Made by a program: the position numbers and the translations under genes. A stretch of DNA of 64,000 nucleotides from Megaustenia siamemsis (lineage: Eukaryota > Mollusca > Gastropoda > Stylommatophora > Ariophantidae): positions 20,654,115 through 20,718,114 of the forward strand of contig JAVIAB010000160.1 in NCBI GenBank assembly GCA_032433765.1. Reading direction: 5' to 3'. Positions 21,662 through 31,820 of the stretch are shown piece after piece (the stretch's first letter is position 1; each line of letters starts with the position of its first letter). Under the pieces are notes generated by a model. The model was not told the origin of the DNA and ran no database searches. It worked only from the letters and a program-made list of their open reading frames with translations.

Positions 21662-22605
21662 CATAAGTAAAGTAAAGGTTCCCTTCACGTCTTGCTGAGC
21701 GTTTGGCAAATAATGCGTTAGTGATCATATTTTTCCATTACTAAGGCACATTTTTGTTTTAAATTAGGAGAAATACCTCTACTAGGCGTACAATCGTACA
21801 TATATGTGGGCAGTAATATAGATAAAGAGGGGGTGAACAGAAAATGATACCAAAAGAAGGATATCAAAAGCAAGAGGAGCTTTTGTTGCACTGGGAAACA
21901 TATGGAAGTCCAAAGAAATTAGGTTAAATACAAAAATAAAAATGTTCAACTCCAATGTTAAGTCAATCCTATTATATGGCTGAGAAGCATGGAGAATGAC
22001 AACAAAATTGGCAATCATGAAGATGCAGAATTTCATTAATGGATGCTTACGCAGAATAAAATGATGGAAATGGCAGGACAAAATCACTAACATAGAATTA
22101 TGGAAATGTACCAGTCAAATACCAGTGGATAAAGAGATACAGCAAAGACAATGGCGCTGGATAAGACACACACTGCGGAAGCCAACTGAGAGTATTACAC
22201 AACAGGCCCTTTTTTAGAATCCCTAGGGTTAAAGACAAAGAGGAAGATCAAGGAATTCTTGGAGAAGCCAGACAGAAGCAGAGATGAAGATGATGGGGAA
22301 GACATGGAATGATCTTAAAAGAATGGCAAGAAACAGAACGATTTTGGAAAGTGTTTGTTGAAGACCTATGCTCCACAGAGAGCTGAAAAGTAGAAGAAGT
22401 AGAAGACGGCACATATTTAAGTTATGAGGTCAGTATCGCGCCAGGCCGCCTCTACTTTCCATAAAATTCTCTGCTGCTTATTTTTTAGTGGCAGGTGAAC
22501 CCAGCAGCCTCGCTAGTTCGAAAACAAAAATGCGTCACTTCTGAGAATTGAACCCAGACACTTGTCAAACACGCACACCGTCTTCTTAGTGTTTATCTAT
22601 TAAGT
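21662..22605 (-). mobile_element. SINE, family E, split by a LINE
   Basis: The 5' part on the minus strand is 22408-22605, with B-box-like gggttcaattctc and gcggcctggcgcgatactg. The 3' part is 21662-21755, with atatgatcactaacgcatt and a ctttactttactt tail. The two parts join at the ggcacat motif, and a LINE fragment (21756-22407) sits between them. Confidence 0.75.
21756..22407 (+). mobile_element. 5'-truncated LINE inserted in a SINE
   Basis: The plus strand encodes ORF2 C-terminal sequence with several stops: GAFVALGNIWKSKEIRLNTK, FNSNVKSILLYG, FINGCLRRIK, WRWIRHTLRKP and WNDLKRMARNRT, then a gaaaagtagaagaagtagaag tail. It is flanked by ggcacattttt at 21745-21755 and ggcacatattt at 22408-22418, an 11-bp duplication with one mismatch. 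Same family as 10556-11019 and 57494-57690. Confidence 0.85.
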
Positions 22606-23044
22606 GGGCGTGGTTGTGCTGTATCGCTAGTTGACGTCAATGCCGGGACATCTGCGCTTTGAAGCCCAACACACCCGCCTTCAATCTAGGTATATTTTGT
22701 TTAACAATTTTTGTCCGGACAGCGGCCATTTTTTTAGCCTACTTTTTTCAGCTGTAAACTTCCAATGGTTCTTTAACGTGAGGGAGTGCACACGGGACTT
22801 CCTGCTTTTAGCCATTTTCCAAGAGAGCTAGTTGTCGAATCTCACTACTCGGAGACCAGGAGAGGGTAAGGCCACGATGATGTGGTGGGCGTTGAACCTG
22901 AGAGATTTATATCCATAGGCTGGCGTCTTACCTCTAGACACCCAGTCCCCCGAATAGATAACAAGATAGAAAATAAACAGATGTGAAAAAAATTGTTTGA
23001 ATAAGAACTGGCATAAAACACTTATTGCTCTTACTATTATTATT
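22606..23044. other. Unassigned sequence
   Basis: No clear coding or repeat assignment. The stretch 22820-22990 has SINE-like fragments (ctctagacacccagtccc) but no confident boxes. Confidence 0.4.
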
Positions 23045-23320
23045 AGTGTTGCACAAAGAGAGCTAATTTCCAATATTAGGAAGAAACAATCATCATTTTT
23101 TGGCCATGTAATGAGAAGAGAACAACTGGAATATATTGTAACAACTGGAAAAATTGAGGGACGAAGAGATAGAGGGAAGCAAAGAGAGAAAATACCAGAC
23201 AGCTTAAGAGAATGGCTTGGCAGAAGGTCACAACAGAAATTATAAATAACTGTCGAGATCGATAATTGTGGAGAAACATGATCACCTACGCCAGCAGGCC
23301 CGGTACTTGATAATGATGAG
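23045..23320 (+). mobile_element. Short LINE 3' end with (GAT)n-like tail
   Basis: The plus strand reads QRELISNIRKKQSSFFGHVM, RREQLEYIVTTGKIEGRRDR, REKIPDSLREWLGRR and then, after a frameshift, NNCRDR and ITYASRPGT-stop, followed by ataatgatgag. It is truncated inside the KAKRELISN region. Nearly intact reading suggests a relatively young insertion. Confidence 0.9.
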
Positions 23321-23324
23321 TATT

Positions 23325-23500
23325 ATTGTTGGGTTCATTCTCCAAATCGAAGGTTGGCTACCATGGGACGTCGTTTTACTTTGTCTCTTGCCTTGATAGT
23401 GTTCTTTATCATAAGTTCACCTGTTCAGCCTTTTGATGTTATCAATCCACCTTAGTTTTGGTCTGTCTCTGCTCCATCCACCTTGATCTTAACAAAATTG
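23325..23500 (-). mobile_element. LINE 3' fragment of another family
   Basis: With frameshifts the minus strand gives RPKLRWIDNIKRLN and RRPMVANLRFGE, a pattern known from the very C-terminus of other LINE ORF2 proteins. It is short and decayed. Confidence 0.6.
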
Positions 23501-23544
23501 TTTGAAAAAAAAAATAGAAGATAAACATATTTCTAGTGGAAAAT

Positions 23545-23815
23545 TAAACTAAAGTATCAGCTTCGGGGATTGATAACCTCGCTTCCTGACTAAAAAGGTC
23601 CTGGTTCGATCCCTAGAAGCGGTGGACTTTTTTTCGGACTGACCCAGCCTCTAAAAATAGGTACCAGAGATTTTTCGGGAAAGTAAGGCGGCCTGGCGTG
23701 ATACTGACCACATCACCCAAAAATGTGCTGTAGTCATAGAAAAATATGGTCACTAAAACCATATTCCCCATAAGCCATAGCAAGGCAAGGGAGTGAACCT
23801 TTACTGTAGTAGATA
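23545..23815 (+). mobile_element. SINE, family E, near full length
   Basis: Head with the B box ctggttcgatccct, then gaccagcct-type linker, gggaaagtaaggcggcctgg, accacatcacccaaaaatgt, aatatggtcactaaaaccat and agcaaggcaagggagtg. The last ~150 bp are clearly related to the family A body (gtaatgtggtc and cactaacaccatattcc), although the heads differ. Confidence 0.8.
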
Positions 23816-23917
23816 TATGTTTGAACAAACACCAATATCATAATATATTTTACATATTAAAAAAACATAATTTAGAAAGATTGTTTAAGAAAGAAATCGC
23901 TGCAGTCTTATATTCTT

Positions 23918-24205
23918 AAACACCGTGAGCTGTGTGTCTCATCCGTTTTGATCATGTTTGGATATTCCCTTTGTTTACGATGAATGACGATATCGTATGA
24001 CAAGGAACAGTTGGCTGTGTTCACTTTCTGTACGGTTTCGCCTTATGTCTTTTTGCGTGTGCTGAGATTGCTATGATGGGGACTATAGTTACCTTTCTTT
24101 GTTTGGGATATGAGTTAGTGATTCGGATGTTTCCACTGGCACGGGCGGTTGAGCAATTATGAATTTTAATTCGTTTGCAGTGATGCCGGGGCCTTCCATA
24201 ACTTT
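23918..24205 (-). mobile_element. Unclassified repeat X, copy 3 (partial)
   Basis: Matches about 65% of repeat X, from caccgtgagctgtgtgtct to ggggccttccataac. The (GAT)n-like end is missing. On the minus strand the MEGPGITANELKFIIAQPP ORF is again open. Confidence 0.75.
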
Positions 24206-24289
24206 AACCATCATTCCTAAACGTCATATTATTAAATGTTTTTAATTTTTATGTTTTATTGTTTAACGAAAACCTGAAAGAATACTTGG

Positions 24290-24425
24290 ACTACAAAGGA
24301 CAGGAAGTCGAGTTCGAATGACCCCGGTGCACATGGCAGCCAGGGAAAACGGATTAACACGCAAAATTCAGTTCTTAGTCTCAATGTATTTCACTAGAGG
24401 TAAAAGAATGCACACACACAAATAA
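24290..24425 (+). mobile_element. Chimeric SINE fragment (family A head, family C tail)
   Basis: ttggactacaaaggacag and gagttcgaatga come from the family A head, but the sequence then switches to gaaaacggattaacac, aattcagttcttagtct and actagaggtaaaag, which belong to the family C 3' end. It may be a recombinant SINE or one truncated copy landing in another. Confidence 0.6.
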
Positions 24426-24459
24426 TAACTAAAAATAAAAACAGCTGTTGTGGGCAGCT

Positions 24460-24975
24460 GAATACAAAATAGCATTTCAGAAAATGAAAACAACAAGTCT
24501 ATGTCAACAGAAGTAAGAGACAGAGCTCATCGGTGCTATATAAAGTCAATTCTGACCTATGGAAGTGAATCATTGACAGTAGACGAACAAATGTAAAGAT
24601 TCTTAGAGGTCACAAAGATGGGATATATCTGGAGAATGTTGAAAGTTCCCTGGACAGCTAAACAGACCAATGATGACATTCTCAACGAGGCCAACACAGG
24701 GATGGAAATCCTCAAAATATTCGAAAACATTTTTACGGGCACATAATAGGAAGAGGAAAGTTAAAATACTGCTATAACTGGCAAAATACATGGAAAGAGA
24801 GATCGCGGACGACAAAGAGAGACAATACTAGATAGCTTGGTGTCATGTCATGGAAAACAGTCAACAACAAAATTGATACAATGCACTGTGGGTAGAAAAT
24901 TGTGGAAGGACATGATCACCTACGCCAACGGTCATAGCACATGATGATGATGATGATGATTGTGGGCAGAATATT
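24460..24975 (+). mobile_element. LINE ORF2 C-terminal fragment with (GAT)n tail
   Basis: The plus strand, with frameshifts, gives AFQKMK, YGSESLTVDEQM, MGYIWRMLKVPWTAKQTNDD, FTGT and TMHCGXKIVEGHDH-type sequence ending in (GAT)6 at 24951-24970. Same group as 7305-8062. It is 5'-truncated and has many stops. Confidence 0.85.
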
Positions 24976-25337
24976 TGAACTTCTTTATCTACTGTCCCTT
25001 TCATTGTCTCCCTCTCTCTAAAAGTAAAAGAAAAAGTCATAAATATAATGTTGTGATAATGAATATAAAGTGAAATATTGATATTGCTGTGATGTAACGA
25101 ACAGAAACAGGTAGTTCGTGTGAACGGGGTGTAATCGATATGTATCATTGTGACATCAGCTCATTAATATTGCACATATCGTAAACGATAAAGTCAGGCA
25201 CAGTAATATGTAATGTTGGAGGGCTGCGATGTGTTTAACCTCACGTTATAAATCACAAGTTTTGAATGCAAGGAGGTCAGTGCTCTTTCAGGCTGTTACT
25301 ACTGTCGTTATTCTAGATCAGTGTTTCTCAACATATA
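24976..25337. other. Unassigned AT-rich sequence
   Basis: No supported gene. A 95-codon minus-strand reading here is partly the LINE tail read backwards and is not convincing. Confidence 0.5.
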
Positions 25338-25668
25338 GGGGAAATCGGTAGTCTAGTTGGGAAAACCACCCGAATGGGCTACCGACATTCGGATAACCCG
25401 TGTTCGAATCCCGCTGGAAGCAGTCTGAGTTGTGAGACTCGTGGTTGGAAAAAAATACCCCCGCGGTCGACCCAGCCGCTGGCAGAAATGAGTACCAGTG
25501 TATTACTCTGAGGAGGTGAGCAATGCCGCCTCGCATCGTGAGTTTCGATGCTTGAAGCGACACTATCTAGAAGTCTCCAAACACTTCTGGGTAGGCGGCC
25601 GAGCACATATGGGTGAAAACTCGAATACTAAGCGCCGATTCAAGTCTTGTACTTGACCTTTAACATTT
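25338..25668 (+). mobile_element. SINE, family B, full length
   Basis: A good A box, tagtctagttggg (25351-25363), and B box, gtgttcgaatcccgc (25400-25414). The body shares ggcagaaatgagtaccag, tcgatgcttgaagcgacac and gggtaggcggccgagc with 4529-4800, and ends tcaagtcttgtacttgacct. It lies directly beside the giant inverted repeat. Confidence 0.88.
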
Positions 25669-26065
25669 ATATATTTACCGTGGCCCCTTTTCGACCTTGT
25701 TTTCTCCCATGTGGGTAGTAGAGGTGCCGTTAAATGCCGGTTGTTCTGCGTTAATCACAAAAAAATGCAGCATTGTTTTGTCTACATAAAAAGTATACAC
25801 GCAGATAACTTGACAAAATGGTTCATTTTTTTGTTTATATAAAAAAGTATAGGATAAACATTGACTACCGTTAAGTGGGAATAGTACAGCACGAATACAT
25901 TGTAATCCATGCAAGAGTTTTGCACAGATACAGACAGAAACAAGGGAATTAAGACAAAGACCTAAGTATAGTTTAGTAGAATTCTGTTATTATCGCAATA
26001 GATATATAAAACAACATTCAGCGGATGTTATATAACATTACAATAGATACAATACTTATTATCGG

Positions 26066-26270
26066 TGCTGATGTTGAAGCTAGTGTTGTAGAGGGTGTTG
26101 ATGGTGAAGGTGGTGTTGTAGAGGGTGTTGATGGTGAAGGTGGTGTTGTAGACGGTACTGATGGTAAAGGTGGTGTTGTAGAGGGTGTTGATGGTAAAGG
26201 TGGTGTTGTAGACGGTACTGATGGTAAAGGTGGTGTTGTAGACAGTACCAACGGTGAAGGAGCTGTTGTA
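26066..26270 (+). repeat. 30-bp minisatellite in the left arm
   Basis: Units of ggtgttgtagagggtgttga type, about six copies. The right arm has only two or three. On the strand that reads outward the units encode STTPP-L/S-PS-type Thr/Pro/Ser repeats following the zinc-finger ORF. Confidence 0.9.
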
Positions 26271-26332
26271 GAAACTGAATGTTTGAGTCTCCTATGGCTG
26301 ACTAAAGAAATTTGACTCGTATATGAACGTTG

Positions 26333-26467
26333 TCAAATGGCACAAGCATGGCGTATAAGGCGATGTGCGGCCCGTATATGCTGATTCATAGCTTGGCGCC
26401 GATTAAACTGCTTTGAGCATAATGGACGCCGTTGTTCACCACAAGATGTTACATTATGAGAAACCAT
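26333..26467 (-). pseudogene. C2H2 finger ORF, left arm (first Cys lost)
   Basis: 44 codons equivalent to the right-arm ORF at 31686-31820. The stretch here reads RRPLCSKQFNRRQAMNQHIR, so the first zinc-binding cysteine is arginine (cgt in place of tgt). The second Cys and both His residues remain. The same TGA ends it, and the same Thr/Pro/Ser-rich frame follows (to 26018). The finger cannot fold normally, so this copy is probably dead. Confidence 0.6.
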
Positions 26468-26786
26468 CTGTAGAAGATTAAATAACCCTTAATCAACAAT
26501 ACTTAACTTGCCTATTTTAAACATATTAATATCATTGAATAACAATCACATCAAGACTAAAAATAACTACATTTTAAGCAACCAATAATAGAAACATATG
26601 AAAAAAACGAAGGAATAATACACTCAACAAGACTTAACATACATACTTTATACACATTACCATTAATACAAATGAATATCCTTGAACAATAAAATGTATC
26701 TCATCGTTATGAGAAGAGAAAAACAGAAAAAAATGTTCAACTTACAGCGTAAAATATACTCTCAACACAGGCCACTAGACTAAGCT

Positions 26787-27213
26787 GTGGTATTAAAATA
26801 AGCATCCTTGAATTAAAACGCACTTATAACACGAACTCTCACATCCGACTAGTTTATTAAATATAATCTGCTAAATAAAAGTTGGCCGATACTATTCCAT
26901 CTTCTACAAACATCGAGGTTAGCCAATCAGAAAAGAGTATTTCTATCGGACGCCCGTCAACGAAATGACTAACCTCTGGATTAACCAATCAGAGAAGAGG
27001 ATTACCGTGATAACTGACCTCATTTTCCACTTGAAGTAGTATCGAGCCTGATTCATTACATGGTTACTTTAACTCGATTTGGTCCCTGATACAATCCACC
27101 CTTCGGGTCATCGGTGGGGGAGATAATACGGGCGGTGGGTTACTTGAATGCGCTTTGACCCCTGATGCAATACCAGAGGAGTTCCATGACATCGATTTGA
27201 CCTCTGAAGGTTA
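26787..27213 (+). other. Segment present only in the left arm
   Basis: The right arm passes directly from the equivalent of ccactagactaag to tacaataccaatg. The left arm carries about 430 extra bases in between. They include two similar blocks, ggttagccaatcagaaaaga (about 26918) and attaaccaatcagagaagag (about 26980), each with a CCAAT box. It is either an insertion on the left or a deletion on the right. Confidence 0.65.
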
Positions 27214-27359
27214 CAATACCAATGTTTACAACCTCAACGAATGACAGGTAACATTGAAAGTGATTATTACAGGTCAGAAAACTTACTGCAAAACAACACA
27301 ATTTCAGCTCATAGTTACAAACTTGGACTCAAAATCATACAAATTTACTTCCACACTAA

Positions 27360-27865
27360 TTATATTTAGACACAGCGTGCAGAAAGTTATATTCAAGATC
27401 CAAAAAGTTAGTCCGCTCATAAGCAAAAAGTAGACCTCAAAAGTTTAAAAATCTACTTCCATAGTTATAATAGTTAGACACAACGAGCAGAAGGTTATAT
27501 TCAAGATCCAAAAAGTTATGCCAAATTGCAAACATTTTACCACCAGAACACAAATATTTAGGTTCATAATCAAAAAGTTGAACTGGAACCATAAAAATCT
27601 TCAAAAAGTCGACCACAAAATCCTAAAAATCTACTCCCATACTCATAATAGTTAGACACAACGAGCAGAGAGTTATATTCAAAGTTCAAAAAGTTAGGCC
27701 AAGTTACAAAAATGTTACCCCAAAACACACAAAGTTTAGGCTCATAACCAAAATGTCGATCTAAAAACCCTAAGAATCCACTCCCATACTCAAACTAGTT
27801 AGACACAACGAGCAGATAGTTGTATTCAAAGTCCAGAAAGTTAGTCCAGAACACAAAATAATACC
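27360..27865 (+). repeat. Outer tandem repeats of the left arm
   Basis: Four units of about 110-180 bp, each with a gttagacacaacgagcag-like start, ttatattcaagatccaaa, and a region of tcctaaaaatctactccc type. Their mirror images are at 30320-31210. Confidence 0.85.
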
Positions 27866-27869
27866 CCCT

Positions 27870-28870
27870 AAGACATCCCGATATCAAGAATTTAATTTCA
27901 AATCACTTTTATAATTTTTTTACCTCCCGCCATTTTTATCGATGCACCTATGAAATTATAAAAAAATAGTAAATTTACACTCAAGGCCTACCCCAAACTT
28001 CATATTAGACATCACCATAGCAACATTTTAAATAAAAATGACTTTTATGAAAACTTACCCCCCCCCCCCACTCCATTTTTTTAATGGATACGACTATGAA
28101 ATCACTAAAAAAATAGCAAACTTACACTCTACTTTATTTTAGACATCCCCATAGCAAGATTTTGAATTTTAAAAATCACTTTTATTAATTTTACCCCCTG
28201 ACCATTTTTGAGGGACACGCCCATTAGACTTTTAAAAAATAAAATTTAACCTATAGGCTTACCTCAAATTTTCTTTTAGACATCCTTGAAGGAAGATTTT
28301 GAATAAATAATGACTTTTATGAATTTTACCCCCTGACCATTTTTAGGGATACGCCTATGAAACTGTTTTAAAAATTTATTTAACGTCTAGGCTTACCTCA
28401 AACTTTATTTTAGACACCCCCGTAGGAAAAATGTATTTAAAAATCATATTTATCATGATGTTTACCCCCCTGGCCATTTGTGAGGGATACGCCTATAAAA
28501 CTAAAAGAAATACAATTTAACCGCTAGGCTTACCTCAAACTTTATTTTAGACATCCCCATCTAGGCTTACCTCAAGCTTCATATTACACATCCCCATAAC
28601 GAGTTTTTCAATAAAAAATCACTTTTATGACTCCCTGATCTTCTTTTATGGATACGCCTATGAAACTGTTATAAAAACAAAATTTAACCTCTAGGTTCAC
28701 CTCAATCTTTATTTTAAACATACCCGTAGTAAAAATTTGCTTAAAAATCACCTTTTTTAAAAAAAATTTTACCCCCTGACCATTTTTTTTAGGGATACGC
28801 CTATGAAACTGTTAAAAAAATATGTAACCTCTAAGCTTACCTAAAACTTTATTTTAGACATCTCCATATA
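27870..28870 (+). repeat. Inner tandem repeats of the left arm
   Basis: About eight units of roughly 120-140 bp. Each has aggcttacctcaaactttat, ttttagacatcccc, a run of atcacttttat type, and accccctgaccatttttgag followed by ggatacgcctatgaaact. No coding potential. Confidence 0.85.
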
Positions 28871-29089
28871 TCAAATTCCCATGAAAAAAAGCTAGTAGTA
28901 AGGAAAATCGGTATAAGTTAGCCAATACTACAGCAACATTTCTTATAATATCCTATATAACAAGTGTCAGAACATTTAATAATGTGTCTGCACATGTTTT
29001 TTTTAGGCGTAGATGCCGCATGTATGCCGGTTTTCTTTACTACTAGCTTTTTGTTGTTGTTTTTTAAAATGGGAATATGATATATGGAG

Positions 29090-30300
29090 ATGTCTAAAAT
29101 AAAGTTGTTGGTAAGCTTAGAGGTTAAATTTTATTTTTTTAAACAGTTTCATAGGCGTATCACTCAAAAAATGGTCAGGGGGTAAAATTCATAAAAGTGG
29201 CTTTTAAGCAAATATTTGCTACGGGGATGTTTAAAATAAAGTTTGAGGTAAGCCTATAGGCTACATTTATTTTTGTAACAATTTCATAGGTGTATCCCTC
29301 AGAAATGGTCAGGGGGTAAAATTCATAATTATGATTTTTATTTAAAATCTCGCTACAGGGATGTTTAATATGAAGTTTGGGTTAAGTCAGGAGGTTCAAT
29401 TTACTATTTTTAGTGATTTCATATGCGTATCCCTAAAAAAGTATCAGGAGGTAACATTCATAAAAGTAATTTTAAAGTAAATTTTTGCTATGGGTATGCC
29501 TAAAATAAAGTTTGAGGTAAGCCTAGCAGCTAAATTTTATTTCTTTTAGTTTCCTAGGCGTATCCCTCACAAATGGTCATGGGGTAAACATCACAATAAA
29601 AATGATTTTTAAGTAAATTTTTGCTTCGCCTAAAACAAAGTTTGAGGTAAGCCTAGAAGTTAAATAATAATTTTTAACAGTTTCAAAGGCGTCTCTCTCA
29701 AAAATGGTCAGGAGGTAAAATTCATAAAAGTGATTTTTAATCAAAATCTTGCTATGGGGATGCCTAAAATAAAGTTTGAGGTAAGCCTAGAGTGTAAATT
29801 TTATTTTTGTAACAGTTTCATAGGTGTATCTCTCAAAAATGGTCAGGGGGTAAAATTCATAAAAATGATTTTTTTTTTCTTCAAAATCTTGCTTCGGGGA
29901 TGTCTAAATAAAGTTTGAGTTAAGCCTAACGGTTAAATTTTATTTTTTAAATAGTTTCATAGGCTTGTCCCTCAAGAATAGTCAGGGGATAAAATTCATA
30001 AGAGTGATTTTTTAAAATTCAAAATCTTGCTGTGGGGATGTCTAAAATAAAGTAGTGTAAATTTACTATTTTTTTAGTGATTTCATAGTCGTATCCATCA
30101 AAAAATGGTCGGGGGGGGGGGTTAATTTGTCATAACAGCGATTTTTACGAAAAATCTTGCTGTGGTGATGTCTAATATGAAGTTTGGGGTAGGCCTAAAG
30201 TGTAAATTTACTATTTTTTAATAATTTAATATGTGTATCGATAAAAATGGCGGGAGGTAAAAAATTATGAAAGTGATTTTAAAGTAAATTCTTGATATCG
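29090..30300 (-). repeat. Inner tandem repeats of the right arm
   Basis: About nine units, mirror images of the left-arm inner repeats: aaaataaagtttgaggtaag, agtttcataggcgtatccct and aaaatggtcagggggtaaaa. A C/G homopolymer differs between the arms (cccccccccc near 28060, gggggggggg near 30111). Confidence 0.85.
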
Positions 30301-31685
30301 ATATATCTAAGTAGGTACAATTTTGCGATCTAGACTAGCTTTCTGAACTTTGAATATAACTATCTGCTCGTTGTGTCTAACTAGTATGAGTATGGGAGTA
30401 GGTTTTTTAGGGTTTTGCGATCGAGTTTTTGCTTATGAACCTAATTTTTTGTGTTTTAGGGTAACAGTTTTGTAATTTGGCCTAACATTTTGGACTTTGA
30501 ATATAATTATCTGCTCGTTGTGCCTAACTAGTATGGGTATGGGAGTAGATTTTTAGGATTTTGAGATCGACGTTTGGGTTATGAGTCTAAATTTTTTTGT
30601 TTTGGTGGTAACATTTTTGTTATTTGGCCTAACTTTTTCGACTTTGAATATAATTATTTGCTCCTTGTGTCTAACTATTATGACTATCTGAGTAGATATT
30701 TAGGCTTTTGAGGTCGTCTTTTTGAAGATTTTTAGGGTCAAGTTCAACTTTTGATTATGAACCTAAATATTTTTGTTTTGGAGCTAAAATTTTCCGATTT
30801 GGCTTAACATTTTGGACCTTAAATATAACTTTCTGCTCGTTCTGTCTAACTATTATGATTATGGGAGTAGATTTTTAGGTTTATGAGGTTGACTTTTTGA
30901 ATATGAGCCTAAATTTTTGTGTTCCGTTGGTAAAATATTTGTGATTTGGCTTAACTTTTTGAGCCTTGAATATAACTTTCTGCTCGTTGCGTCTAACTAT
31001 TATGACTATGGGAGCAGAATTTTAGACTTTTGAGGTCTACATTTTGCTATGAGCGGACTAACTTTTTGGATCTTGAATATAAATTTCTGCTCGATCTGTC
31101 TAACTATTATGACTATGGGAGTAGATTTTTAGACTTTTGAGGTCTACTTTTAGTTTATGAGCGGACTAACTTTTTGGATCTTGAATATAACTTTCTGCAC
31201 GCTGTATCTAAATATAATTAGTATGGAAGTAAATTGGTATGATTTTGAATCCAAGTTTGTAACTATGAGCTGAAATTGTGTTGTTTTGCAGTAAGTTTTC
31301 TGACCTGTAATAATCACTTTTAATGTTACCTGTTATTCGTTGAGGTTGTAAGCATTGGTATTGTTATTCAGTCTAGCGAATTGTGTTGCGGGTATATTTT
31401 ACGTTGTAAGCTGAAAATTGTTTCTGTTTTTCTCTTATCTGATAACGACACGATAATGTTTATTGCTAAAATTTTATTTCCTTGTATTAATGGTAATGTG
31501 TATAAAGTATGTATGTTAAGTCTTGTTGAGTGTATTATTCCTTCGTTTTTTTCATATGTTTCTATTATTGGTTGCTTAAAATGTAGTTATTTTTAGTCTT
31601 GATGTGATTGTTATTCAATGATATTAATGTGTTTAAACTAGGTGTGTTAAGTATTGTTGATTAAGGGTTATTTGATCTTCTACAG

Positions 31686-31820
31686 ATGGTTTCTCATAAT
31701 GTAACATCTTGTGGTGAACATCGGTGTCCATTATGTTCAAAGCAGTTTAAACGGCGCCAAGCTATGAATCAGCATATACGGGCCGCACATCGCCTTATAC
31801 GCCATGCTTGTGCCATTTGA
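31686..31820 (+). CDS. Single C2H2 zinc-finger ORF, right arm
   Basis: 44 codons starting MVSHNVTSCGEHRCPLC. The finger is C-x2-C-x12-H-x4-H (CPLCSKQF ... NQHIRAAH), a complete C2H2 pattern, followed by a basic stretch (HRLIRHACAI) and a TGA. The same frame then stays open for 64 codons, rich in Thr, Pro and Ser, to a stop at 32013-32015. The ATG is directly preceded by cttctacag, a plausible 3' splice site, so it may be an internal exon of a longer gene. Alternatives are a relic of a transposase or accessory protein of the foldback element, or an exon captured from the host. I do not recognise the wider protein. Confidence 0.5.
   Translation: MVSHNVTSCGEHRCPLCSKQFKRRQAMNQHIRAAHRLIRHACAI

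Larger units (their letters stand above)
25709..28920 (+). repeat. Left arm of the inverted repeat
   Basis: From the outside in: AT-rich tip, a 30-bp minisatellite (26066-26270), the zinc-finger ORF on the minus strand (26333-26467), a segment absent from the right arm (about 26787-27213), four outer repeats each containing gttagacacaacgagcag, then about eight inner repeats with cttacctcaaactttatttt and gaccattttt. Confidence 0.85.

Noticed and set aside
26025..26315. A Val/Gly/Asp-repeat ORF reading into the left arm
   Set aside because: It is the antisense of the Thr/Pro/Ser-rich stretch after the zinc finger; the finger orientation has better support.
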